Positions 19,351 to 28,745 of a stretch of 35,469 bases of DNA are shown piece by piece. The stretch covers positions 1 to 35,469 of the forward strand of contig JACQTD010000007.1 of assembly GCA_016210985.1 (NCBI GenBank), given 5' to 3'. Source of the DNA: Acidobacteriota bacterium (lineage in GTDB: Bacteria; Acidobacteriota; Blastocatellia; HR10; JACQTD01). The notes below the pieces were generated by a model. That model saw only the letters and a program-made list of their open reading frames with translations, did no database searches and was not told the DNA's origin. Position 1 is the stretch's first letter; each line of letters begins with the position of its first letter. A program made the translations under genes and the position numbers.

Positions 19351-19686
19351 ATGAAGTTCTTCATTCCCGAAACAATGAGCGAAACGCTCGCGGAGCAGAT
19401 CCACGCGACGATCCGCGAGTTCCTGGACAGGGGGGTTGGGGCAGTTGTTTCCCCTGACCGCATCTTCCGCCTTGAATACGCTCATGAAGGGAAGTACTAC
19501 CGGGCCGAAGTTGGAAAACCTCATCCTTACGATCGCGGAGCCGTGGTGGCAATCTTTTTCGAACCGTTACGGAAGGTCTATCACATTTGCACTCCAAATC
19601 GTGGTATGGGCCACACCATGTCGCTTCTCGTCGGGGCTTATGAGGTTCACTCCCGGGAGGATTTCGAGCCAGCCAGCTCGAATTGA
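19351..19686 (+). CDS. Hypothetical small protein
   Basis: ATG MKFFIPETMSETLAEQIHATIREFLDRG...VYHICTPNRGMGH...; the longer ORF begins at 19273. Confidence 0.5.
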   Translation: MKFFIPETMSETLAEQIHATIREFLDRGVGAVVSPDRIFRLEYAHEGKYYRAEVGKPHPYDRGAVVAIFFEPLRKVYHICTPNRGMGHTMSLLVGAYEVHSREDFEPASSN

Positions 19687-20050
19687 CTGCTTGCGACACT
19701 CTGACGCAATCCTCGATATATTACGTCGGCCTCCACTTCCCTCCCCGCTTCCAACGTAAAATGCCAAGATCGGTTCTCTCAGATAGAGATTCTCTCGACG
19801 ATGTTCCGGGTGAGCTTCTTCTGCCGGCGGTCGTGGAGGCGGGGGATGGGCGGAACGGCGTGACCGGCCGGATTCCTGAAAACTCACAGCGGCACATCCT
19901 ACTCCCGCTTTCCAGCCAAGATTCTGGAACCCTCATTCCCAACCACAAGGAATGGTGAATTTATCAACGCTCGGTGATCGCAAACAGTCTCCGGGGCGGC
20001 TATCCTTCCCACCTACCGAGAGACGTCTGGCTTGAATCGGAATCGATTCG

Positions 20051-21211
20051 ATGAGAAGGAATTCTCCTGAGTGGTTGCAGTTCGTTGGTGAAACCGGGCG
20101 ATGGGATGAACCCCCATTCTGGGAGAGTGAACAGTACCGAGCGCAATCCCCGTGGTCGCCCGCTGAGATTGCCGATGCATTCCAAGCCTTACGAGGACTC
20201 TACCCGCCAAAAGTCGTGAAGCAAATTCTCAAGAAGCGTGAGTGGCCTCTATTCGGACTCTTGGTTGATTCATTTGTCCCATCCCGAAGTAGCCTTTTGG
20301 CCCTTGGCTTAGACCTGCACTTAGTCCAGCCATGGTCACATGCTAGCCTGCTGCGGCAACTCCGTAATGCCGCACAATACGAAAGTGGACGCTTTGAACT
20401 CGCTATTTGGGCTGCCTTCGTCAGGGCGCAGCTCTCGGTCAGGTATGAACCCCTCCGGCGACAGGGTGGCAAAAACCCGGATTTTCTTCTCACCGACCTC
20501 GGTGGTCCGGGTGGCTTGCTGATGGAAGTAAAAATGCCACACGAAAGTGCAAGGAATACCCAGGCGTATGACTTCTATTCTCATATCATCGGGTTCGGTG
20601 ACCCTTCCTGTCCGGTCGCTCCTTTTCATATCGAGTTGACACGGAAATCTTGGGAGCTTTTTCAAGACAAGCGAGAGAGATCGCAGCTATGGCGCCGCGC
20701 GGAAGAGCTGGGCGGAATGGTTCGAGAAGCCAAGGCACGGCTCGTTAATTCACCTTCATTTCCTGCCGAAGAGAATCTTGAAGGACTCATACGAATCATA
20801 TGCAAGAAATCTGTTGGTGCGGCGACGGTAGGCAGCTTCTGCGGCTTCCCGATCGATACACGTGAAGAAGCCTCCCGAATCGTGCGAAATTGCCTCGCGG
20901 ATGGGGCGGACCAGATCGAACGTTCGGGACCTGGTCTTGTCCTTATTCGCATCAATTACCTGAGTACGCCATCCGATGCCGTGGGTGAGGCTCAATGTTG
21001 GCTCCAGGAGAGGAATGGGCGCCTCCATAATCTCCTTGGTGTGCTGTTGATTTTCGACGGAGCCTATCAGCCGGCTGCCATTAGCCAACGGGCGGTACTC
21101 GTTTGGCGAGAAAGCACCCCAAATCAGGTTCGGGAGAGCGACATCTGGAAGCGCCTGACGATCGCAGTTAACTGGTACAACGATCGCGTCTTCGAGTGGC
21201 AGGCTACCTAG
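20051..21211 (+). CDS. Putative PD-(D/E)XK-like nuclease
   Basis: 386 aa; GRFELAIWAAFVRAQL...KNPDFLLTDLGGPGGLLMEVKMP matches an E...PD...ExK active-site layout. Confidence 0.55.
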   Translation: MRRNSPEWLQFVGETGRWDEPPFWESEQYRAQSPWSPAEIADAFQALRGLYPPKVVKQILKKREWPLFGLLVDSFVPSRSSLLALGLDLHLVQPWSHASLLRQLRNAAQYESGRFELAIWAAFVRAQLSVRYEPLRRQGGKNPDFLLTDLGGPGGLLMEVKMPHESARNTQAYDFYSHIIGFGDPSCPVAPFHIELTRKSWELFQDKRERSQLWRRAEELGGMVREAKARLVNSPSFPAEENLEGLIRIICKKSVGAATVGSFCGFPIDTREEASRIVRNCLADGADQIERSGPGLVLIRINYLSTPSDAVGEAQCWLQERNGRLHNLLGVLLIFDGAYQPAAISQRAVLVWRESTPNQVRESDIWKRLTIAVNWYNDRVFEWQAT

Positions 21212-21440
21212 GATGCTTTGACAGAGCATGAGCGATGGGTCGAGTTGCACTCACCGGCCGGGTCCGGAGCTGAGACCGAATCAGCGCACCCGCAACCCTA
21301 ACGAAAATGGATATCCGCCGAAAATGCGTCACCCACATTCGTCCCGAATACTGCGTTCAGAGAGTGCGATTCTGAAATGGGCCTCGGCGAAATTCCTGCT
21401 GTGTTGGTGCTGATCGCCTCTCTGATCCCGCACCCCCGCG

Positions 21441-21866
21441 TTGCCTTTCTGCCATTTAGTGCTCAAAGGCTCGAGACCCCTCCCCGACTCCTACCCTAAG
21501 CCATTGAATACATTAGGGGATCACCTCCGCAAGAAGAGGCTCAACCTCGGACTGCTCCAAAGGGAGGTCGCGAAACAGATCGGTGTAAACCTGGATACAA
21601 TTTGGAACTGGGAAAGCAACGCAACCACCCCTTCGTTGCCTATGATGCCGGGAATAATCGGATTTCTGGGGTACTCTCCTTGTGTTGGGGCAAGTTCTCT
21701 GGCCGAAAAGCTAGCCGTCTATCGCAGAACGCGAGGTCTCTCCCGCAAGGAATTGGCCGAGCAGCTTGGGGTTGATCCCGGCACGCTGGCACGGTGGGAG
21801 GGCGGAACAGGCAAGCCGGGGAGAAAACACCTCGAGAGGATCGAAGATTGCTTTTCTGCAAGGTAG
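21441..21866 (+). CDS. Tandem helix-turn-helix (XRE-type) protein, copy 2
   Basis: TTG start MPFCHLVLKG...YPKPLNTLGDHLRKKRLNLGLLQREVAKQIGVNLDTIWNWESNATTPSLPMMPGIIGFLGYSP...LSRKELAEQLGVDPGTLARWEGG. Confidence 0.85.
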   Translation: MPFCHLVLKGSRPLPDSYPKPLNTLGDHLRKKRLNLGLLQREVAKQIGVNLDTIWNWESNATTPSLPMMPGIIGFLGYSPCVGASSLAEKLAVYRRTRGLSRKELAEQLGVDPGTLARWEGGTGKPGRKHLERIEDCFSAR

Positions 21867-22280
21867 CGTCAACTAAGACGAGTGCCTTCCCAATCGTGTA
21901 CCCATTGAGCTTGGATTTCCCAACGCAAGAGCGAACTACCTGGTCGCCACTCACAAAAGATTTGGCGGTTCGGGGCAATACCTCGTTCGTAAGAAACTGC
22001 AGGACTTCGGGTGCGCAACCGATATTTACTGATCCCAGCAAACCACAAAGCCTTCCGGCCCGCCCCGAAAGGGGTGGGTGAAGGGGGCTACAAATCGGAG
22101 ACAGTCTGAGTGACGTAGAACCTCGAGCAGAGGCATGGTCCACTAATTCTAATGAAAGACGCCGCGGCGGGAGGATAACTCGCCAATATGCAGTGAATTA
22201 GGCGTTGACTTCTCACCGTTGACCGTGCTAGGGTTGCAGACATATTAAGTATTACTGGCTGAGAAGTCGATGTTCTTGAG

Positions 22281-23369
22281 ATGAAGGTGGACATAAGCCT
22301 TCGGGATTTGCAAAGATCTTTGCTCTCCGTTCGCCGACAGCTAGAGGCGACGGGACTCGATTGGCTTCGGCTAACCATCAGGAGGAACGTCTCCAGAGGA
22401 AGAGCGTCTCTCTGTGCTGTCATTCGAGACCAGAGCAAGGCATCTTCTCTTGCAGGACAAGGGTTTAAGGTTACTGTAAGGGGTGATGGATTCTTGTGTC
22501 GGGCTCCTGAAATAACCCTCTTGGATCTTTCGAACCTCGATTTCGCTTTTCCTTACCCCAGGCTATTCCCATTAAGATATTGGGACTTTTTGAAGGAAAA
22601 CCTCCCGCATCTTCTACGGGACATCTCAGCTGTGGTTGGCACGCCGGTAGTAATGATTACCGGTGGCGCACGTGAGTGCCAAATCCGTATCTCAGGGATA
22701 GACCGGCATGCCCTGAAGTTGATCAGGGGACAATTACTCGAAACCGCGAAACGTGGGCTGAGCACGAAGGAACCCTTGGTGAGAGGCCGTCCATTAATTG
22801 AGAATCAGCCCATCACACTCTGCCGGAAAATCGTGAGGGTGAGGCTACGCCACCTCCGGGACGAATACTCAAGATTCATCCGAACTAATTCGAGAAAATA
22901 CTTTAAGCTTTATACCTGCAAGTCGGTCGTGCATCATCCAGTTTGGCAAGAGGTTAGGGCGTTGGGACATGAGTTCATCTTTAATCTCCACGACGGTACA
23001 CCCTATGGTTTTGGATTTATGCAATCTACTGGTATCTCGAGCCGGACGCACTTCGTTGAAATCCATCACGGACCCGACCCATACGAGCTATTTCGCAGAA
23101 GAGCGGTTGGTCGTCCATTCACGCTCAATCCCGCCAGGTCCCTAATTCGTCCCGTGGTGATCGATCGCTCAGTCAGTGGACGGGCACTAGCCCATACAGC
23201 TAGGGTAGTCAATTCCAGCCTTAGCTTGGCCCTGCTGCCTAAATCAAGAGCCGCTATCCGTGCCGCGAGCTACATCGTATTCAACGGTAAGCTATTTCGA
23301 GCCTGTGTGGTCCCTACCGCAGATCCGGAGTGGTTCAAGGGCTTGTACCTCCGATCCGTGGAAACCTAG
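22281..23369 (+). CDS. Hypothetical protein, 362 aa, first gene of the seven-gene operon
   Basis: ORF ends 15 bp before the glycerate kinase ORF; no family recognised. Confidence 0.65.
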   Translation: MKVDISLRDLQRSLLSVRRQLEATGLDWLRLTIRRNVSRGRASLCAVIRDQSKASSLAGQGFKVTVRGDGFLCRAPEITLLDLSNLDFAFPYPRLFPLRYWDFLKENLPHLLRDISAVVGTPVVMITGGARECQIRISGIDRHALKLIRGQLLETAKRGLSTKEPLVRGRPLIENQPITLCRKIVRVRLRHLRDEYSRFIRTNSRKYFKLYTCKSVVHHPVWQEVRALGHEFIFNLHDGTPYGFGFMQSTGISSRTHFVEIHHGPDPYELFRRRAVGRPFTLNPARSLIRPVVIDRSVSGRALAHTARVVNSSLSLALLPKSRAAIRAASYIVFNGKLFRACVVPTADPEWFKGLYLRSVET

Positions 23370-23384
23370 AAGCGGGCCGCAACC

Positions 23385-24542
23385 ATGAAAATCTTAGTTG
23401 CTCCGGGACCCTTTAAGGAATGCCTCTCTGCAGAGGAAGTGGCGGCCTCGATTGAGTACGGCATAAGCGAGGTCGATCCCGAGAGCACGATCATCAAAGC
23501 TCCCTTGTGCGATGGTGGGACGGGCCTCGCGACCCGGTTTGCTAGTTTTTCCAATGGAACAACTGAGTCGTGGCCGACGGAAGACCCTTTGGGGAAGCCT
23601 ATTGAGGCCATTGTTGGTATCAGTGGCGATGGTTCCATCGCGTTCATTGAGAGCGCGACAGCGGGTGGCTTATCGCTTGTTCCAAAGGAGTTGAGAAACC
23701 CGCTCAAAACGTCAACCTTCGGTGTTGGACTCCTGATTCGGGCTGCGGTGGAGAAGAATTTCAGGAGGATCATAATCGGTTGCGGGGATAGCGCCACCAA
23801 CGACGCAGGTGTCGGTGCCGCACAGGCCCTGGGTGTACGGTTCCTGGATGAGAATGGTCTTGAGATTCCCAGAGGCGGTGGCGCCCTTGGACAGCTCACC
23901 AAGATTGACACATCCAACATCTGCATACCTGAAGCCTCACTAGACGTGACGGTCGCCTGCAACCTGACCAGCATCCTGTGTGGACCGGAAGGCACATCCA
24001 TGATCTATGCCAGGCAGAAGGGAGCGGACGAAGATCAACGCCAGCTCCTGGACGAGAACCTGACACACTTCGCCGCGATCGCTGCGAAACAGTTCGAGAA
24101 GGATATCCGGTACCTGCCTGGCCTAGGTGGATCTGGGGGCTTGGCCGCTTCGTTGTTTCTATTCCTGAATGCGAGGATACGGTACAGTTTCGACGTCGTT
24201 AACGAATTCTTTGATCTCGACCATGTCCTTCGCGACATCGACCTCGTGTTCACTGGTGAGGGCATGATCGACGATCGCACGGCGACGGGGAAAATTGTCT
24301 GTGCGGTGGCGTTGAGAGCGAAGAAGTATGGGATTCCCGTCATCGCATTGGCGGGAGAAATCAGTATCGATTCCGAGGATGTCCTTTACAATGGAGTAGA
24401 TGTCCTGGAATGCATCCTTGACCGTCCGATTGACCGGCAACGCGCAATGGAACGATCCACGTGTATGGAGTTCGTGCGGCGCTCTGCTGCAAGGACGATG
24501 AGGTTCGTAAGGTTGTGGCCGAGAACCGAGGGAAGGGAGTAA
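23385..24542 (+). CDS. Glycerate kinase (GlxK-type)
   Basis: MKILVAPGPFKECLSAEEVAASIEYGI, PLCDGGTGLATRF, GCGDSATNDAGVGAAQALGVRFLD, FTGEGMIDDRTATGKI. Confidence 0.85.
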   Translation: MKILVAPGPFKECLSAEEVAASIEYGISEVDPESTIIKAPLCDGGTGLATRFASFSNGTTESWPTEDPLGKPIEAIVGISGDGSIAFIESATAGGLSLVPKELRNPLKTSTFGVGLLIRAAVEKNFRRIIIGCGDSATNDAGVGAAQALGVRFLDENGLEIPRGGGALGQLTKIDTSNICIPEASLDVTVACNLTSILCGPEGTSMIYARQKGADEDQRQLLDENLTHFAAIAAKQFEKDIRYLPGLGGSGGLAASLFLFLNARIRYSFDVVNEFFDLDHVLRDIDLVFTGEGMIDDRTATGKIVCAVALRAKKYGIPVIALAGEISIDSEDVLYNGVDVLECILDRPIDRQRAMERSTCMEFVRRSAARTMRFVRLWPRTEGRE

Positions 24543-24543
24543 C

Positions 24544-25251
24544 TTGAGCAAGAGAATGAGTCCAAGCCACAAGAGTGTCAAGGCCATAATCTTTGACTTA
24601 GGCAATACGCTGATGCACATACCCCGTGAATTCGACGAGGAGCTACTCTCTGCTGAGTTGCTGACAGGTCTTACGGAGGATGTCGTGCGCACAATTGCGT
24701 ACAGAATATGCAACGTGTACAGGGGGTTGAGTCCAGATCAATTCTTGGCCAAACTCCTTGAGGCACCGGAGATACGTGCTAGATGCAATGCGGAGACGGC
24801 TGCACGGTTAGCGGAGATCTGGTATCGGAGCGTCGAAATGGCCGTTCCAAGTAGTGATGCACACTCAGTATTGGAGAATCTGAAGTCATCGGGTTTCCAC
24901 TTGGCCCTAGTCTCCAATACAACGCCGTTCAGTTCAATCATCATTGATCGTCTCTTGCTCCAACCGTACTTCGAAACCATCGTCTTCTCATGCAATGTAG
25001 GTTACCTGAAACCCGACCCAAGGATTTTTAAAGTTGCGCTCGAGGCCCTTGGGACACAACCCGAGGAGACGTGTGTGATTGGCGACAAGATTCGGACTGA
25101 TATCTTGGGCGGACAAATTCTGGGCGCGAAAACGGTCTTGCTAGAGACAAGGTTATCGACCCCACTTGTAGGAGAGCAAATACCAACGCATGCCATAATC
25201 AGCTCGCTCTCAGATCTCCTACAGCTCGACATCTTTCGACCTAACTGTTAG
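24544..25251 (+). CDS. HAD-superfamily hydrolase
   Basis: KAIIFDLGNTLMH (motif I), LALVSNTTPF (motif II), YLKPDPRIFKVALEALGTQPEETCVIGDKIRTDILGGQILGAKTV (motifs III/IV). Confidence 0.85.
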   Translation: MSKRMSPSHKSVKAIIFDLGNTLMHIPREFDEELLSAELLTGLTEDVVRTIAYRICNVYRGLSPDQFLAKLLEAPEIRARCNAETAARLAEIWYRSVEMAVPSSDAHSVLENLKSSGFHLALVSNTTPFSSIIIDRLLLQPYFETIVFSCNVGYLKPDPRIFKVALEALGTQPEETCVIGDKIRTDILGGQILGAKTVLLETRLSTPLVGEQIPTHAIISSLSDLLQLDIFRPNC

Positions 25252-25281
25252 ACTGATAATTGGATACGACGGAGAGGAGGT

Positions 25282-25947
25282 TTGACTAGAATGCAGCTAA
25301 CCAAATTTGCGCAATCTACAATCCTGCTGGAGGCTCAAGGCTATCGAGTGCTCGTCGATCCCGGCTCTTACAATTATGAACCTGGGCGAATGACTAGGTC
25401 AGGCTGGCCGAACGTAGACATTTTGATTTTCACGCACAAGCACGCGGATCATTTCGATTTGGATGCCGCATCAATCATCTATCATGCTTGCGCGCCGCAA
25501 ATACTCACGGTGCCAGAATTGTATGAGAGGCTCGCAGAGAAAGGAATACCGGCGCAAGTGTTCAAGGTTGGTGAGACGATCACCCGAGCATCTCTGAAGA
25601 TCACTGCCATGATGATTGATCATGTGGTTGACGGCGAACGCATCGATGGCTTCGGACTGACGTTTGAGGATGGAAGGAGTAAAGTCTACTGGGCTGGAGA
25701 TACCTTTGTCCTTCCGGACGCGCCGAGCGCTGATGTTGTTCTCATTCCCATAAACAACCGCGGTGTCTCTATGAGCCTGGATGAGGCCGTCGACTTTGTC
25801 AGAACAATTCAACCACAGTTAGCCATTCCGATGCACTATGATAGCCCAAAGGACAAACACATCGATCCTCGTGAATTTGTCACCAAGGTAACTGCGGCAA
25901 ATATTAACTCAACCATCATTGAATTTGGCACATCCATTGAGATTTGA
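25282..25947 (+). CDS. MBL-fold metal-dependent hydrolase (UlaG-like)
   Basis: MQLTKFAQSTILLEAQGYRVLVDPGSYN, FTHKHADHFD, WAGDTFVLPDAPSADVVLIPINNRGVSMSLDEAVDFVRTIQPQLAIPMHYDS. Confidence 0.85.
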   Translation: MTRMQLTKFAQSTILLEAQGYRVLVDPGSYNYEPGRMTRSGWPNVDILIFTHKHADHFDLDAASIIYHACAPQILTVPELYERLAEKGIPAQVFKVGETITRASLKITAMMIDHVVDGERIDGFGLTFEDGRSKVYWAGDTFVLPDAPSADVVLIPINNRGVSMSLDEAVDFVRTIQPQLAIPMHYDSPKDKHIDPREFVTKVTAANINSTIIEFGTSIEI

Positions 25948-25974
25948 TCATCGTAACATCGTCACCGCCTAGAA

Positions 25975-26604
25975 ATGTTAATTGCATTTGAGGGTATTGA
26001 CAGTAGTGGCAAAAGTACTCATGCGACGTTACTCTATCACCGCATCCTCGCCTTGGGTGGTGATGCATTGCTGGTGGCACCGGCATCTGAGGACTATCCG
26101 AGAATCTGCGGACAGATCAAGTCTATTACCCATGACTACTCAAACCGTAACATGGATACTGCGACCGAACTTTTTCTATACCTGGCTAACCTTGCACAGA
26201 GGTATCGAGAGCTGATACAACCGGCTCTCGCTACGTCCCGTGTAGTGATTGCCGATCGCCTTATCGATTCCCTATTTATTCTATCCGTCAAGGGTCGCGA
26301 TATGCCACCACGCTTTGTTCAGCGACTCATCACATTCTGCACAGATGCCTGCCGACCAGATTTGACGGTGATCTGTGACGTACCCGACGTACGACGATCC
26401 TTCGCGGGAAGAGCCTCCTCCCAAGCGATGAGCCGAAAGGAGTCTGAACCCGTGGAATTCCACATCCGCCTGGCTTCTGGTTATCGAGACCTCGCAACTA
26501 GTCGGCGGAGACGATTCCTCGTTCTCGATACACAGACCAAGCCTCAGGAAGAAAACGCGGAGATCGTGTGGCGATCATTCCTGTCACTCGGTGAACATAC
26601 CTAA
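25975..26604 (+). CDS. Thymidylate-kinase-like P-loop kinase
   Basis: MLIAFEGIDSSGKSTHATLL (P-loop), LFLYLANLAQRYRELIQPALATSRVVIADRLIDS, LTVICDVPDVRRSFAGRAS. Confidence 0.85.
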   Translation: MLIAFEGIDSSGKSTHATLLYHRILALGGDALLVAPASEDYPRICGQIKSITHDYSNRNMDTATELFLYLANLAQRYRELIQPALATSRVVIADRLIDSLFILSVKGRDMPPRFVQRLITFCTDACRPDLTVICDVPDVRRSFAGRASSQAMSRKESEPVEFHIRLASGYRDLATSRRRRFLVLDTQTKPQEENAEIVWRSFLSLGEHT

Positions 26605-26620
26605 GGGAGCAACGCTAATG

Positions 26621-27322
26621 TTGAACCAAACGCCCTCACGCATCACAACTCTAGCTTGGGAAAGGGCCCTGCGTAGTGAATTCCTAGCTGACACGACCCC
26701 AGACGAGAGCGTAGATCGATTTGCGCAGATACTTCTCGCACTGGGAAAGAGCACTGTCCTTGACGTCGGTTGCGGGAATGGGAGACATTCACTCCTTCTG
26801 GCTCAGAAAGGATTCGATACTTATGCACTCGACATGACAGAGTCTTCGCTTCAGCTTACTCAGGCTCTGCTGAAGCAGCATCAGCTTAGAGCAACTATGA
26901 CAAAGGCCTACATGGAGGAACTGCCCTTCCCAGATGAAACGTTCGACGGACTCCTTGGTTTCTGCGTTTATAATCATGGAGACGGACCACAAGTCCACGC
27001 CTCAATTGTGGAAAGTCAGCGAGTCTTGTGTCGAGGCGGATTCATGTACCTCTGCCTCATGACCCCGCGAGATTTTAGGTACCAACTGGGCAAAAGGGCC
27101 AAGCCTCGAATGCTGATATTCGACCGCGGACCAGAGCGAGGAATACCCCACTATTTTATCTCACGCTTGCAGCTCGAGACGCTGTTCCGGAACTTTTCAA
27201 TTGTGGATTTTAGATTGGAGGAAGAAGAAGCCAATGAGCTAGTCCTGAGAGACTACCTGTGCGGAGCGGGGCAAGGCACTCGTCTAATTAGTCACTATAC
27301 TTTAATCGCGACAAAGAATTGA
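26621..27322 (+). CDS. Class I SAM-dependent methyltransferase
   Basis: STVLDVGCGNGRHSLLLAQKGFDTYALDMTESSL, ELPFPDETFDGLLGFCVYNHGD, VLCRGGFMYLCLMTP; start at MLNQTPS. Confidence 0.85.
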   Translation: MNQTPSRITTLAWERALRSEFLADTTPDESVDRFAQILLALGKSTVLDVGCGNGRHSLLLAQKGFDTYALDMTESSLQLTQALLKQHQLRATMTKAYMEELPFPDETFDGLLGFCVYNHGDGPQVHASIVESQRVLCRGGFMYLCLMTPRDFRYQLGKRAKPRMLIFDRGPERGIPHYFISRLQLETLFRNFSIVDFRLEEEEANELVLRDYLCGAGQGTRLISHYTLIATKN

Positions 27323-28032
27323 TTCTTGTGTCCCTATTTTCAACGCTGCCGCGATCAACCAAAGGAATCGCATTCGACTTTTGTGGGACCCTTGATGCGG
27401 ATGGCGGGAGTTGGAAAAGGAGGATGTACAGCTTGCTCAAGTCTAACGGAGTCGTAAGGCTCCCTTTGGAGGACTACTCTCCGATTTTTGCGACAGCGAA
27501 CAGATGGATGTTGGAAACTGGCATATGCAAAGAATCCACTTATGCCGACACGGTCAGAACTCACCTCGAGAAGCAACTGGATCTATTAGCTGTTCGCTCC
27601 ATTCAGGATCTGGCTCAGATAACGGGCCAGTTCTGTGCCGACGCAGAACTTGCTATCGCGCGGAATTCGGGTATCCTGAGATCCTTGAGCCGGACCTACC
27701 GCTTGGGTATCGTTTCTAACAATTATGGGAACACACACGGGTGGTGCGTTGGTTTCGGCATAGAAGATTTGCTCGATCCGATTCTCGACTCCACTATCGT
27801 TGGCGCGAGGAAGCCCAATCCAGCGATTTTCGAGAATCTTCTGAGTCGCTGGAACACTAATGGCTCCAGTGTCATATTCGTTGGAGACAATTACGACCTT
27901 GATATCATTGGCGCTAAAGAGGCTGGATTCACAACCGTCTGGATTTCAGCCGAATGTACCGGCCAAACAGCGCGTGCTGCCGATTACATAGTCCCCTCGG
28001 TCTGTGAGCTACCAGCGCTCCTACGGCCCTAG
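27319..28032 (+). CDS. HAD-superfamily protein, second in the operon
   Basis: KGIAFDFCGTLDADGGSWKRRMY, YRLGIVSNNYGN, VGARKPNPAIFENLL, VIFVGDNYDLDIIGAKEAGF. Confidence 0.8.
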   Translation: MILVSLFSTLPRSTKGIAFDFCGTLDADGGSWKRRMYSLLKSNGVVRLPLEDYSPIFATANRWMLETGICKESTYADTVRTHLEKQLDLLAVRSIQDLAQITGQFCADAELAIARNSGILRSLSRTYRLGIVSNNYGNTHGWCVGFGIEDLLDPILDSTIVGARKPNPAIFENLLSRWNTNGSSVIFVGDNYDLDIIGAKEAGFTTVWISAECTGQTARAADYIVPSVCELPALLRP

Positions 28033-28159
28033 CCAACGAGGTCGGTTCGATACTGGGGACACCGCTGTTCCGCGATTTATTTCCCTCGAAGGAGCGACGT
28101 GGGTTCGATAGCACGTCTAATTCGCCGATTTGACGTACACACACTGATGCCATGCGTAT

Positions 28160-28205
28160 TCCGGCAAAGCCGGCCACTGATTCCGGAGTGATTCCGGCCG
28201 TGTGC
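28160..28205. mobile_element. Possible IS-end relic (IS21-like terminal-repeat style)
   Basis: Clustered ATTCCGG/CCGG units: ATTCCGGCAAAGCCGGCCACTGATTCCGGAGTGATTCCGGCCG. Assignment is from memory of terminal-repeat style only; no transposase in the window. Confidence 0.25.
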
Positions 28206-28298
28206 ATGCATCAGACCCGAGTCGAGTTTTGATTGCGGCGGAATCTAAGGTGCCTGTTCGCTTTATGCTGATCAGATCTCTGAGTCCGCACCCCTGCG

Positions 28299-28745
28299 TT
28301 GCCATTTTTCCATGCCGTGCTGAGAGGCCTGAGACCCTTCTCCCACTCTTACCCTAAGTCGTTGAATACGTTAGGTGACCACCTCCGGAAGAAAAGGCTC
28401 GACCTCGGGCTGCTTCAAAGAGAGGTCGCAGTTCAAATCGGCGTCGACCAGGACACAATTTGGAACTGGGAGAGCAACGCAACCCACCCTGCGTTGCCCC
28501 TAATCCCGAAAGTGATCGAATTCTTGGGTTATGCCCTCTATGTTCGCGCAGCTTGTCAGACTGAGAAACTGTCCCGGTTTCGGAAGACGCGAGGTATGTC
28601 GATCAAAGAGATGGCCGGCCACTTGGGGGTTGACCCATCGACCGTGGCCGGTTGGGAGGCCGAACGGCATAGACCGGGGAGGAGATACCGGAGAAAGATC
28701 AGAGGATTCTTCTCCAATGGCGACTACAGAGAAAATAATACTTGA
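28299..28745 (+). CDS. Tandem helix-turn-helix (XRE-type) protein, copy 3
   Basis: TTG start MPFFHAVLRG...YPKSLNTLGDHLRKKRLDLGLLQREVAVQIGVDQDTIWNWESNATHPALPLIPKVIEFLGYALY...MSIKEMAGHLGVDPSTVAGWEAERHRP. Confidence 0.85.
   Translation: MPFFHAVLRGLRPFSHSYPKSLNTLGDHLRKKRLDLGLLQREVAVQIGVDQDTIWNWESNATHPALPLIPKVIEFLGYALYVRAACQTEKLSRFRKTRGMSIKEMAGHLGVDPSTVAGWEAERHRPGRRYRRKIRGFFSNGDYRENNT

Noticed and set aside
22059-22078. CCCGCCCC-GAAA-GGGGTGGG hairpin as an intrinsic terminator
   Set aside because: Good stem and tetraloop, but no U-tract follows; could be chance in GC-rich DNA.
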